From Bacteroidota bacterium (GTDB lineage: Bacteria; Bacteroidota; Bacteroidia; Bacteroidales; UBA1556), in assembly GCA_003648395.1 (NCBI GenBank), contig QMPB01000163.1, positions 1 through 8,432 of the forward strand: a stretch of DNA of 8,432 nt, given 5' to 3'. Below, piece by piece: positions 1 through 6,069 of the stretch. Numbering within the stretch: the stretch's first letter is position 1; each line of letters starts with the position of its first letter. The notes under the pieces are model-generated. The model saw nothing but the letters and a program-made list of their open reading frames with translations, was not told where the DNA came from and ran no database searches. A program made the position numbers and the translations under genes.

Positions 1-454
1 ATTTCTTACTGCTAGAACATTGAGTAGTGATATTATAGAAGGATTTAAAACTGGCTGTGATGATTATATTACAAAACCGTATAATATTGATGAACTATTA
101 TGGCGAATTAAAGCTGTTTTAAGAAGGAGGTCTAATGTCGATATTAAGAAAGTAGAGGAAGTATTTGAAGCTCCAAATTTTTCTTTTAAATATTCAGATA
201 GAAATTTGAGTGTTAATAGTATCGTGTTTTCTCTTAGCACAAAAGAGGCTGATATCCTGAAGTGCTTAGTCGATAATTTGAGTCAAATTGTTTCACGAGA
301 TACAATAATGAAAAATGTATGGGGTAATAATGATTATTTCACTTCTAAGAGTTTAGATGTATATCTTACAAAAGTCAGAAAGTACCTCTCCGAAGCTGAT
401 AATATAAAACTTATCAATATTCATGGACATGGATATAAACTGATGATTTCTTAA
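1..454 (+). CDS. OmpR/PhoB-family response regulator, 3' part (5' end outside window)
   Basis: This is the C-terminal part of a two-component response regulator, a cytoplasmic DNA-binding protein activated by phosphorylation from a histidine kinase. The frame is open from base 2, so the TTG at 20 is not its start. The first visible residues, FLTAR, are the conserved Thr switch region at the end of receiver beta-4. They are followed by GFKTGCDDYITKPY, whose TKP lysine (Lys25 counted from base 2) is the invariant receiver lysine. The phospho-acceptor Asp lies upstream of the window. A linker then leads to a winged-helix Trans_reg_C domain, with FSLSTKEADIL, the recognition-helix region SKSLDVYLTKVRKYL and the terminal wing HGHGYKL. 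The stop is TAA. The gene converges on the SirB1-like gene with 16 bases between stops and no hairpin seen. A cognate kinase gene probably lies to the left, but this cannot be seen. Target genes are unknown. Confidence 0.95.
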   Translation, partial: FLTARTLSSDIIEGFKTGCDDYITKPYNIDELLWRIKAVLRRRSNVDIKKVEEVFEAPNFSFKYSDRNLSVNSIVFSLSTKEADILKCLVDNLSQIVSRDTIMKNVWGNNDYFTSKSLDVYLTKVRKYLSEADNIKLINIHGHGYKLMIS

Positions 455-470
455 CTTTTTAGTGAAAGTA

Positions 471-1352
471 TTAATCCCTTAATGCTTCAAAAAGCATTTT
501 AAATTCATCTGCTTTCTGGTCATTACCTTTATTACTATAGATATTAATTAAATTATTAATAGACCGTTGAATAGTAGTGATATTTGAACAAGGCAAGTAA
601 TACTTCTTATTAGGTTCAATATTAATATTGCGCAAATATTTCATTACATCATTTAGAGAATAAATCTCTCCATTATTAAAAGGATTTATATAGAACAGAA
701 CATCATTAGATTTAACTTTCTCAATGGGTTGTGAATATAATTTCTCAACATATACCAACATATAATTTCTTGGCATATTTACTCCATAAATTGGTATGTT
801 AACACTCTGAGCAATAATTGAATAAATTGCACTAAGGTTTAAAGGATTCCCCTTCTTTCTCATTAATACATCACTAATAAACGAGTTTTCAGGATTGTGA
901 TAATCTTTAATATCACCTTTGAAATTATAGACATTAAAGAATAAATGATTTAGAATTCTAACCTTTTCTAGGGCTGTTAGATTATCATTAACTTCAAGCC
1001 ATAAGTCTTGACGAATTTTATTGACTATTTCACTTACCTTTTTCAGCTCTAGTCTTGGGTATTGAAATTTGGCTAGTATGCCTAAGCCTTGATATAAATT
1101 TCTAGAATTATTGTTCTTCCAAGATTCTAATTCTTTAATACTTTTTTGAAGGTTGAGCTTCTGATACAATTCTTTTAATCTGTAACTTAGAAGTGGATTT
1201 ACACTATTGTCCTCTGCATCTAATAAATAGGGCATTAATTCGGCTCCAATTTCTATTATTTGAGAATAAATAAGCTCATAAGTGCTTATATCCTCATCCT
1301 CTAAAAGGTGAATTAATGATTTTATTTTATTATCGTCTAATGCTGATTTCAA
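471..1352 (-). CDS. SirB1-like transglutaminase-fold protein, probably catalytically degenerate
   Basis: This 293-residue protein belongs to the SirB1/transglutaminase-like core 2 family, whose biochemical role is poorly defined. Residues 1-100 are helical and HEAT-like. The recognisable core is YHNPENSF (151-158), RKKGNPLNLSAIY (165-177), IPIYGVNMP (186-194) and FYINPFNNGEIYS (220-232), then a helical tail with YYLPCSN (251-257). Where relatives as I remember them read LPxHF, this protein has MPRNY, with Asn196 at the His position. The Asp expected before PF is Asn223, and no Cys lies in the core; the only Cys is 255. That suggests a non-catalytic fold, although some Bacteroidota relatives may share these changes. 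No ATG precedes Met40, so I accept TTG at 1352-1350. It lies three codons after, and in frame with, the TAG of the upstream phosphorylase gene, so the pair is probably one operon with coupled translation. The stop is TAA. No signal peptide is seen. Confidence 0.85.
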   Translation of the reverse strand: MKSALDDNKIKSLIHLLEDEDISTYELIYSQIIEIGAELMPYLLDAEDNSVNPLLSYRLKELYQKLNLQKSIKELESWKNNNSRNLYQGLGILAKFQYPRLELKKVSEIVNKIRQDLWLEVNDNLTALEKVRILNHLFFNVYNFKGDIKDYHNPENSFISDVLMRKKGNPLNLSAIYSIIAQSVNIPIYGVNMPRNYMLVYVEKLYSQPIEKVKSNDVLFYINPFNNGEIYSLNDVMKYLRNINIEPNKKYYLPCSNITTIQRSINNLINIYSNKGNDQKADEFKMLFEALRD

Positions 1353-1358
1353 TAGGTT

Positions 1359-2231
1359 CTATTTTGTTAATCTATCCAAAAGTATTTCAATAAGTTTAAC
1401 AACAGTTTTTTTATGATCTTTACTATAAGTTCTACTATATCTATTTGCAATAATGGCACATACTGTTGCTGTTTTATGTCCAAGAAGTTTTCCAAGACCA
1501 TAAATAGCAGATGTTTCCATTTCGAAGTTAGTAATAAGATGATTATTAAAATTAAAGGATTCTAATGTCTTATTAATATCTTCATTAGATAACTCTAATC
1601 TCAATTGACGACCTTGAGGACCATAAAATCCTGGAGCAGTTGCAGTAATTCCTTTATACATACCACGGCTTATTTTATCTTCAAGACATGAAGAGGCTTT
1701 TACAATGTATGGTCTACTTAAATCTTCATCCCAATTAGAAAAATTAATAAACTCATTGGTCATTTCTTTTTCAATTACTTGCTGATTACCTTTATAGAAG
1801 TTAAGTAATCCATCAAGCCCAAGCCCGTAAGATGAGAATACAAAAGAGTCAACAGGAATATCTTTTTGTAGAGCGCCAGAAGTTCCAAGTCTAACTATAT
1901 TTAAGCTTTTATGCTCTTTCTTAACTTGTCTTGTTTTTAGGTCAATATTAACTATAGCATCTAACTCGTTCATTACAATGTCAATATTGTCTGTGCCAAT
2001 GCCAGTAGCAAGTACGGTAAGCCTTTTCCCATTAAGGTGCCCTGTGTGAGTTACAAACTCTCTATTATATATTTTGTATTCAATATCATCAAAATAATTA
2101 CTTATTATTTCAACTCTTTGTGGATCTCCAACAACAATAATATCGTCTGCCAAATGCTTTGGAAGTAAGTTAAGATGGTAAATGCTTCCATCTGGATTGA
2201 TAATTAATTCTGATTCTTCAATTGTTCTCAT
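1359..2231 (-). CDS. nucleoside phosphorylase, uridine phosphorylase-like
   Basis: This is a cytosolic PNP/UDP-family nucleoside phosphorylase that probably cleaves uridine with phosphate to uracil and ribose-1-phosphate in pyrimidine salvage. I chose the ATG at 2231 (290 residues) over a TTG 21 bases upstream, because that TTG forms part of a TAnnTTTG promoter box. From the ATG, the phosphate-binding GDPQR is at 35-39, the glycine-rich GIGTDN at 77-82 and the phosphate-site RLGTSGA at 114-120. The base-recognition GPQGR is at 204-208, where Gln206 and Arg208 match the Gln-x-Arg pair that reads uracil in E. coli Udp. The ribose-binding FEMETSAIYG is at 236-245. The Gln/Arg pair favours uridine over purine nucleosides, but specificity is inferred. 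The stop is TAG, six bases before the SirB1-like start, and the two genes are likely co-transcribed. Length is a little above E. coli Udp. Confidence 0.93.
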   Translation of the reverse strand: MRTIEESELIINPDGSIYHLNLLPKHLADDIIVVGDPQRVEIISNYFDDIEYKIYNREFVTHTGHLNGKRLTVLATGIGTDNIDIVMNELDAIVNIDLKTRQVKKEHKSLNIVRLGTSGALQKDIPVDSFVFSSYGLGLDGLLNFYKGNQQVIEKEMTNEFINFSNWDEDLSRPYIVKASSCLEDKISRGMYKGITATAPGFYGPQGRQLRLELSNEDINKTLESFNFNNHLITNFEMETSAIYGLGKLLGHKTATVCAIIANRYSRTYSKDHKKTVVKLIEILLDRLTK

Positions 2232-2249
2232 AAAGTATATTTTAATAGC

Positions 2250-2257
2250 CAAAAATA
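2250..2257 (-). promoter_or_regulatory. Bacteroidota -7 box of the phosphorylase/SirB1-like operon
   Basis: On the minus strand these bases read TATTTTTG, an exact match to the Bacteroidota sigma-A -7 consensus TAnnTTTG. It sits 18 bases upstream of the ATG at 2231, giving a leader of roughly a dozen bases. I see no clear TTG -33 element at the expected distance. The box includes the TTG at 2252, which argues against that codon being a start. Confidence 0.6.
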
Positions 2258-2342
2258 GTAATTAAACAGATAATAAATATTTTGTAGCGTTAATTTTTCA
2301 TAATATGTGTCAGCCTAATGTGATTTAATAAAAAGCTATTTG

Positions 2343-2350
2343 TATTTTTG
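2343..2350 (+). promoter_or_regulatory. Bacteroidota -7 box of the universal stress protein gene
   Basis: The sequence TATTTTTG matches TAnnTTTG exactly and is followed by CAC, a plausible initiation region, 30 bases before the ATG at 2381. Upstream, TGTG at 2319-2322 is only a weak -33 candidate. The TTG at 2348 lies inside this box, so it is unlikely to be the translation start. This promoter is divergent from the one at 2250-2257. Confidence 0.65.
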
Positions 2351-2380
2351 CACAAAATTAATTACAAAAATAGCGAAATT

Positions 2381-3274
2381 ATGAATAAGGCAGTTTATAA
2401 AATATTAGTACCAACAGATTTTAGTGATCAATCTGATTTTGCTTTACATCAAGCACTGCATTTATCACAAATTGTAAATGGAGAAATAGTGCTTCTATAC
2501 GTATTGCATGAGAAGAAAGGAATACTTGGAAAAATATTTAACAGTGAACAAAAAGATTCTTTTAACGATTTAATATTGTCAAAACTGAAAGAGCAATCGG
2601 ATATTATTGCCGAAAAACATAATATTAAAGTAGCTATAGAACTTCTTCATTCTACAAGTATTAGTAGTAAAATAGTTGAATATGCTGATAAAATACAAGC
2701 TTCAATTATTGTTATGGGAAAAGGAGCTCTCATGGTTCATGGTGCTGAAGTCGATGGTATTGGCTCAAATACATCTCGTGTTCTTCGCAATTCTAAAATT
2801 CCCGTTGTTACTGTTAGCAATGCGCGACATAGTTTGGGCTGTAACCATATACTTCTTCCCTTAGATTTATCAAAAGAAACACGTCAAAAAGTTAGTTGGG
2901 GAATTCAGTTTGCAAAGTTATTTAATTCTAAGATTCATGTTGTTTCAGGGCTATGGGATACAGACAAGGATTTTGTGGTGAACAAAATAAATGCGCAAAT
3001 GAAGCAGGTTGTTAGTTTTGTGAAAAAACAAGGTGTTGATGTTGTAGGTGAGATAATAGTCCCAGAAAAAGGAAAAGAAGGAGTAGTGTCAGTTCTGTCG
3101 TCTTATATGACCAAACATCCTGAAATAGATTTAACAATTATCATGACACAACAAGAAGATGATTTTACGGAATTCTTTATTGGATCTGAAGCTACTTCAT
3201 TTATTCGGGGTGCAAAATGTCCTGTTTTATCAGTTGTTCCTCGCAAACTTGATGAGGTAGTTTTGGGAATGTAA
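2381..3274 (+). CDS. universal stress protein with two tandem Usp domains
   Basis: This is a cytoplasmic tandem-domain UspA-family protein of 297 residues. Such proteins help cells survive starvation and stress, but no specific partner can be read here. Domain 1 spans about 6-146, from YKILVPTDFSDQSD (6-19, beta-1 with the conserved Asp13) to GIGSNTSRVLRNSKIPVVTV (126-145). Domain 2 spans about 155-287, from NHILLPLDLS (155-164) to FFIGSEATSFIRGAKCPVLSVVP (265-287). The family ATP motif G-2x-G-9x-G-S/T is altered in domain 1: GKG (113-115) is followed by a longer loop before Gly128-Ser129. In domain 2 the first glycines are replaced by TQQEDD. ATP binding is therefore doubtful. The ATG start follows the promoter box by a normal leader, and the protein then begins directly at beta-1. 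The stop is TAA. cinA follows 61 bases later with no terminator, so co-transcription is likely. Confidence 0.93.
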   Translation: MNKAVYKILVPTDFSDQSDFALHQALHLSQIVNGEIVLLYVLHEKKGILGKIFNSEQKDSFNDLILSKLKEQSDIIAEKHNIKVAIELLHSTSISSKIVEYADKIQASIIVMGKGALMVHGAEVDGIGSNTSRVLRNSKIPVVTVSNARHSLGCNHILLPLDLSKETRQKVSWGIQFAKLFNSKIHVVSGLWDTDKDFVVNKINAQMKQVVSFVKKQGVDVVGEIIVPEKGKEGVVSVLSSYMTKHPEIDLTIIMTQQEDDFTEFFIGSEATSFIRGAKCPVLSVVPRKLDEVVLGM

Positions 3275-3335
3275 GAATCCTTTGGTTTCGATCAAGAAAA
3301 AGGAGAATGAGAGAAAAGGTAAAAACAAGAAAGCT

Positions 3336-4619
3336 ATGAACAAAAAAGGAATCGATATAATAAGCATAGGCGATGAGTTATTAATAGGACAAGTAATTAA
3401 TACTAACTCGTCATGGATGGGTGACAAATTAAATTCAGTTTCACTACCCGTTAATAGAATAATTGCAATTGCGGATACTGCTAATGCAATATCTTCTGCT
3501 CTTATTAATAGTATGGAATCAGCCAAGTTAGTACTGATTACAGGGGGATTAGGTCCTACACAAGATGATTTAACTAAGGCAACTATTCTTGACTTTTTTG
3601 GAAGCAAATTAGTTTTGAATATGGAAGTCCTAGATCATGTGGAATCCTTTTTTGCAAAAAGAGGAAGAAGCTTAACAGAGTCTAATCGGCTTCAAGCAAT
3701 GGTTCCTGACAATTGTGAAATAGTAAAAAATAATCAAGGAACAGCACCTGCAATGCATTTCGAAAAAGAAGGAACTCACTTTGTATTTATGCCTGGTGTG
3801 CCTTTTGAAATGAAGCATATTATGGAAGAATGGGTGATTCCTTACTTTTCTAATAAGTGTTCTACCAGACCAAAAGCACAAAAAACTGTTCTTACAAGTG
3901 GTATGGGAGAATCATTCTTAGCCGATGTTATTTCTGATTGGGAAAATAACTTACCTGAAAATACAAGTTTAGCATATCTACCATCACCAGGTAGAGTTAG
4001 ATTGAGAGTAAGTGTTGTAGCTGATAATCAGGTAGAAGCAGATAATCAGCTTAAAAAGCATGTTGACGATTTAGTTAGTATTATTCCAGATTTAGTATAT
4101 GGATATAATGATGATCTAATGGAGACATTGATAGGTAAACTATGTGTAAATCAGAATAAAACTATAGCAACTGCCGAAAGTTGTACTGGCGGAATGATTG
4201 CACAAAAGATTACAAGCGTAGCTGGTAGTTCCCAATATTACAAAGGAAGTATTGTAGCCTATGCTAACGAAATAAAGGCTAAACAATTAGGGATAGACCC
4301 AGCTATAATTGAGGAATATGGAGCTGTAAGCGAGATTGTTGTTCGTCAGATGGCAGAGAATGTAAGGCGTATAATGAATGTAGATATTGCAATTTCTACA
4401 ACAGGAATTGCAGGTCCAGATGGAGGCACTGAAGACAAACCAGTAGGTACAGTATGGATTGCGCTTGCTACTAAAGAAAAAACTATTGCCAAGAAATATC
4501 AATTTGGCACTCAAAGAGAGAGAAATACTAATTGGACAGTGCAGACTGCTTTGAATACTATTCGCAAGGAGTTAATTGGTGGTTTTGGGGGTAAAAAAGA
4601 TGATTATAGGGCTTTTTAA
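3336..4619 (+). CDS. cinA: CinA-like protein (nicotinamide-nucleotide amidase family)
   Basis: This full-length, 427-residue two-domain CinA is a cytosolic enzyme. In this family the C-terminal PncC domain deamidates nicotinamide mononucleotide for NAD recycling, and the N-terminal COG1058/MoCF-like domain can have ADP-ribose pyrophosphatase activity. The N-terminal domain (about 5-170) shows GDELLIGQVINTNS (12-25), GGLGPTQDDLT (70-80) and MPGVPFEM (152-159). A middle region (about 180-255) holds LAYLPSPGRVRLR (212-224). The C-terminal domain (about 262-415) shows ATAESCTGG (278-286), YANEIKAKQLG (309-319), with Lys314 the likely catalytic-site lysine, and STTGIAGPDGG (354-364). All key motifs look intact. 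I chose the ATG at 3336, just before beta-1; an in-frame TTG at 3282 would add 18 Lys-rich residues with no family counterpart. It probably shares a transcript with the upstream usp gene and is followed by an AT-rich hairpin before rpmB. Confidence 0.96.
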   Translation: MNKKGIDIISIGDELLIGQVINTNSSWMGDKLNSVSLPVNRIIAIADTANAISSALINSMESAKLVLITGGLGPTQDDLTKATILDFFGSKLVLNMEVLDHVESFFAKRGRSLTESNRLQAMVPDNCEIVKNNQGTAPAMHFEKEGTHFVFMPGVPFEMKHIMEEWVIPYFSNKCSTRPKAQKTVLTSGMGESFLADVISDWENNLPENTSLAYLPSPGRVRLRVSVVADNQVEADNQLKKHVDDLVSIIPDLVYGYNDDLMETLIGKLCVNQNKTIATAESCTGGMIAQKITSVAGSSQYYKGSIVAYANEIKAKQLGIDPAIIEEYGAVSEIVVRQMAENVRRIMNVDIAISTTGIAGPDGGTEDKPVGTVWIALATKEKTIAKKYQFGTQRERNTNWTVQTALNTIRKELIGGFGGKKDDYRAF

Positions 4620-4658
4620 AATAATAATAATTAGTTGATGATTGTTAGTGATAGTATA

Positions 4659-4692
4659 AATAAAACATATTCAGTTAATTGTATGTTTTATT
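4659..4692. repeat. perfect 11-bp inverted repeat between cinA and rpmB, possible weak terminator
   Basis: AATAAAACATA (4659-4669) and TATGTTTTATT (4682-4692) are exact reverse complements around a 12-base loop. The position, 40 bases after the cinA stop and upstream of the rpmB promoter, suits a terminator. However, the stem has a single G-C pair and no real poly-T tail follows, so it would be weak. It could instead be a protein-binding palindrome. Confidence 0.5.
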
Positions 4693-4719
4693 GGTCGAAA
4701 AATAAATATCAGATTATAC

Positions 4720-4750
4720 TTGTGTAATCAAATAATTTTGATTTATTTTG
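4720..4750 (+). promoter_or_regulatory. promoter of rpmB
   Basis: TTG at 4720-4722 is a -33 candidate. Twenty bases later TTATTTTG (4743-4750) differs from the Bacteroidota -7 consensus TAnnTTTG at one position. It is followed by CACTCCG, and the rpmB ATG lies 40 bases downstream. This gives rpmB its own transcript independent of cinA. Confidence 0.55.
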
Positions 4751-4789
4751 CACTCCGTTTTTAGGAAATAATATTTAAAGATTATAACG

Positions 4790-5026
4790 ATGTCTAAAAT
4801 TTGTGAAATAACAGGAAAGAAAGTAATAGCAGGAAATAACGTAGCACACTCTAATGCTCGCACTAAGAGACGTTTCTACCCAAACCTACAAACTAAAAAG
4901 TTTTATATTCCTGAGGAAGATAAGTATATTACATTAAAAGTATCGGCAGCAGGAGTTAGAAAAATTGACAAGAATGGTATTTCTGCTTGTATTAAAGAAG
5001 CTAAAGAAAAGGGTTATATGAAATAG
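4790..5026 (+). CDS. rpmB: 50S ribosomal protein L28 (bL28)
   Basis: This is a 78-residue ribosomal protein L28, a structural component of the large subunit. The N-terminal signature KICEITGKK (3-11) with the basic stretch NARTKRRFYPNLQ (22-34) is diagnostic. The C-terminal half contains KYITLKVSAAGVRKIDKNGI (45-64). Length is normal for the family. Only Cys5 (and Cys67 outside the motif) is present, so this is a form without zinc-knuckle cysteine pairs. The ATG is preceded by A/T-rich sequence and no Shine-Dalgarno, as is usual in Bacteroidota. The stop is TAG. Unlike the order I recall from many Bacteroidota (rpmB-rpmG-DUF4295-ftsY), it is followed directly by a strong terminator, so here it appears to be monocistronic. 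Confidence 0.98.
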   Translation: MSKICEITGKKVIAGNNVAHSNARTKRRFYPNLQTKKFYIPEEDKYITLKVSAAGVRKIDKNGISACIKEAKEKGYMK

Positions 5027-5046
5027 GAGATTTATATTTCCAATAT

Positions 5047-5082
5047 AAAAACCGATATTCTTATAAGTTTATCGGTTTTTTT
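5047..5082 (+). terminator. rho-independent terminator after rpmB
   Basis: AAAAACCGATA (5047-5057) pairs perfectly with TATCGGTTTTT (5070-5080) around a 12-base loop that itself contains the palindrome CTTATAAG. The right arm runs into a seven-T tract (5076-5082). It lies 20 bases after the rpmB stop, and the next promoter box begins only 11 bases later. Confidence 0.85.
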
Positions 5083-5093
5083 GTGGATATATG

Positions 5094-5101
5094 TATATTT
5101 G
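5094..5101 (+). promoter_or_regulatory. -7 box of the FKBP lipoprotein gene
   Basis: TATATTTG matches the Bacteroidota TAnnTTTG -7 consensus exactly, 32 bases before the ATG at 5134. No TTG is found at the expected -33 distance; that position falls in the right arm of the rpmB terminator. The gene is thus likely a single-gene transcript starting right behind the terminator. Confidence 0.55.
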
Positions 5102-5133
5102 CGGTTCATATATAATTTTAAACACTCGGTATT

Positions 5134-5583
5134 ATGATAAAGAAGGTATTTTTAATTACGATTATCACTTTGGGAATTGCCTTAAATTGGTCTTGCCAAA
5201 AAAGTCAGTCAGATAAAGATAGAGAAGCAATCACTAAATATATTTCTGATAATAATATTGATGCTGTAGAATATGAAACTTCTGGTTTGTTTTATTCTAT
5301 TAAGAAAGCTGGGGGGACAACTCATCCAAATTCTTCTTCTGAAGTAACTGTAAATTATGATGGACATTTATTAAATGGAGAACGATTTGATCAAAGTGAT
5401 ACTATCAAATTATATTTAGACCAAACTATTTATGGTTGGAAATTAGGGATTCCTCTAATAGGGGAGGGAGGAAGTATTCAGCTTTTAGTACCTTCTTCTT
5501 TAGCTTATGGTACTAGAAAAGTTGGAAATATTCCAGCAAATTCTCCCTTGGTTTTTGATGTGGATTTAATATTATTCAATTAA
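5134..5583 (+). CDS. FKBP-type peptidyl-prolyl cis-trans isomerase, probable lipoprotein
   Basis: This 149-residue protein has an N-terminal signal (Lys3-Lys4, hydrophobic 5-18) ending at Cys21 in ALNWSC. That is a loose lipobox of the kind accepted in Bacteroidota, so the mature protein is probably a lipid-anchored envelope protein acting in the periplasm. After a short linker, a single FKBP domain (about 65-149) follows. Compared with human FKBP12, active-site positions are kept at Tyr75 (VNYDG), Phe85-Asp86 (RFD), Ile99 and Trp102 (TIYGW), Tyr125 (LAYG) and Phe141 (LVFDVDLI). The FKBP12 Val55 equivalent is Thr98, and the His87 position is not kept. It should therefore be an active proline isomerase assisting folding of exported proteins; the substrate is unknown. 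It has its own promoter and lies between two ribosomal-protein transcripts. The stop is TAA. Confidence 0.93.
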   Translation: MIKKVFLITIITLGIALNWSCQKSQSDKDREAITKYISDNNIDAVEYETSGLFYSIKKAGGTTHPNSSSEVTVNYDGHLLNGERFDQSDTIKLYLDQTIYGWKLGIPLIGEGGSIQLLVPSSLAYGTRKVGNIPANSPLVFDVDLILFN

Positions 5584-5612
5584 ATATTTTCGGGGTTCAT
5601 ATTTTAGAAAAA

Positions 5613-5620
5613 TAAATTTG
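5613..5620 (+). promoter_or_regulatory. upstream -7 box of rplU-rpmA (candidate P1)
   Basis: TAAATTTG followed by CAG is an exact TAnnTTTG match, 30 bases after the FKBP stop and 103 bases before the rplU ATG. No clear -33 TTG is seen. It could be a second promoter feeding the ribosomal-protein operon, or a chance match in AT-rich sequence. Confidence 0.4.
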
Positions 5621-5634
5621 CAGTATAATATAGA

Positions 5635-5660
5635 TTGTTAAAAAATAAATTGTACTTTTG
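5635..5660 (+). promoter_or_regulatory. main promoter of rplU-rpmA (candidate P2)
   Basis: TACTTTTG at 5653-5660 is an exact TAnnTTTG match followed by CAGCCC. TTG at 5635-5637 is a -33 candidate, although the 15-base spacing is a little short. The implied leader is about 55-60 bases and contains the inverted repeat at 5671-5690. Confidence 0.6.
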
Positions 5661-5670
5661 CAGCCCTAAA

Positions 5671-5690
5671 AATTCGATAGCTTTCGAATT
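5671..5690 (+). repeat. 7-bp inverted repeat in the rplU leader
   Basis: AATTCGA (5671-5677) and TCGAATT (5684-5690) are perfect reverse complements around a 6-base loop, inside the predicted 5' untranslated region of rplU. It could fold as a small hairpin in the leader RNA, where ribosomal-protein operons are often autoregulated. No named leader family was recognised, and no poly-T follows, so it is not a terminator. Confidence 0.4.
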
Positions 5691-5723
5691 AATTAGGAAT
5701 AAATAAACTAAATAGATAATAAG

Positions 5724-6035
5724 ATGTACGCAATCGTAGAGATCGCCGGTCAACAATTCAAAGTGGAAAAGAACAATCAGATTTTTGTTCACCGCTTGGA
5801 AGGCGAAGAAGGAGCAAGTCTTGAGTTCGATAAAGTCCTTTTAATTGAGGATGGAAAATCTATCAAGGTAGGAACACCAACTGTTGAAGGTGCAAAAGTT
5901 TCCGCAAAAATTATTTCACACCTTAAGGGTGATAAAGTAATTGTTTTCAAGAAGAAACGCCGTAAAGGTTATAAGAACAAAAATGGTCATCGTCAGTATT
6001 TGACTAAGATCAGTATTGAAAACATTACAGCATAA
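5724..6035 (+). CDS. rplU: 50S ribosomal protein L21 (bL21)
   Basis: This 103-residue L21 is a 23S-rRNA-binding large-subunit protein of normal length. It begins MYAIVEIAGQQFKVEK, the standard L21 N-terminus. It contains DKVLLIEDG (36-44), VGTPTVEGAKV (49-59) and the basic family signature from about 73 to 94, VFKKKRRKGYKNKNGHRQ with LT following. The ATG at 5724 is the only sensible start. The stop is TAA. rpmA begins 34 bases later, the conserved bacterial rplU-rpmA order, so both are co-transcribed from the promoter(s) just upstream. The minus-strand frame overlapping its 5' end is a shadow. Confidence 0.98.
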   Translation: MYAIVEIAGQQFKVEKNNQIFVHRLEGEEGASLEFDKVLLIEDGKSIKVGTPTVEGAKVSAKIISHLKGDKVIVFKKKRRKGYKNKNGHRQYLTKISIENITA

Positions 6036-6069
6036 TTAAATAAGTTAAACCCTTTAAAAATCATATAAC

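Noticed and set aside
3282..3335. TTG-initiated 18-residue extension of CinA
   Set aside because: It is Lys-rich, has no counterpart in the family, and a good ATG stands immediately before the first beta strand.
3307..3339. 10-codon frame ending in TGA that overlaps the cinA ATG, near an AAAGGAG
   Set aside because: The purine run is one base from the mini-frame's ATG and 30 from that of cinA, so it does not work as a ribosome site; Bacteroidota rarely use such sites, and the stretch is simply A-rich.
3230..3607. 125-codon minus-strand open frame over the usp-cinA junction
   Set aside because: It lies opposite the conserved N-terminal motifs of cinA and has no start context; the hydrophobic look comes from reading A/T-rich antisense.
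5604..5792. 62-codon minus-strand open frame over the rplU promoter and 5' end
   Set aside because: It is a shadow across a clear promoter region and a conserved gene; its translation resembles nothing and it shares no context.
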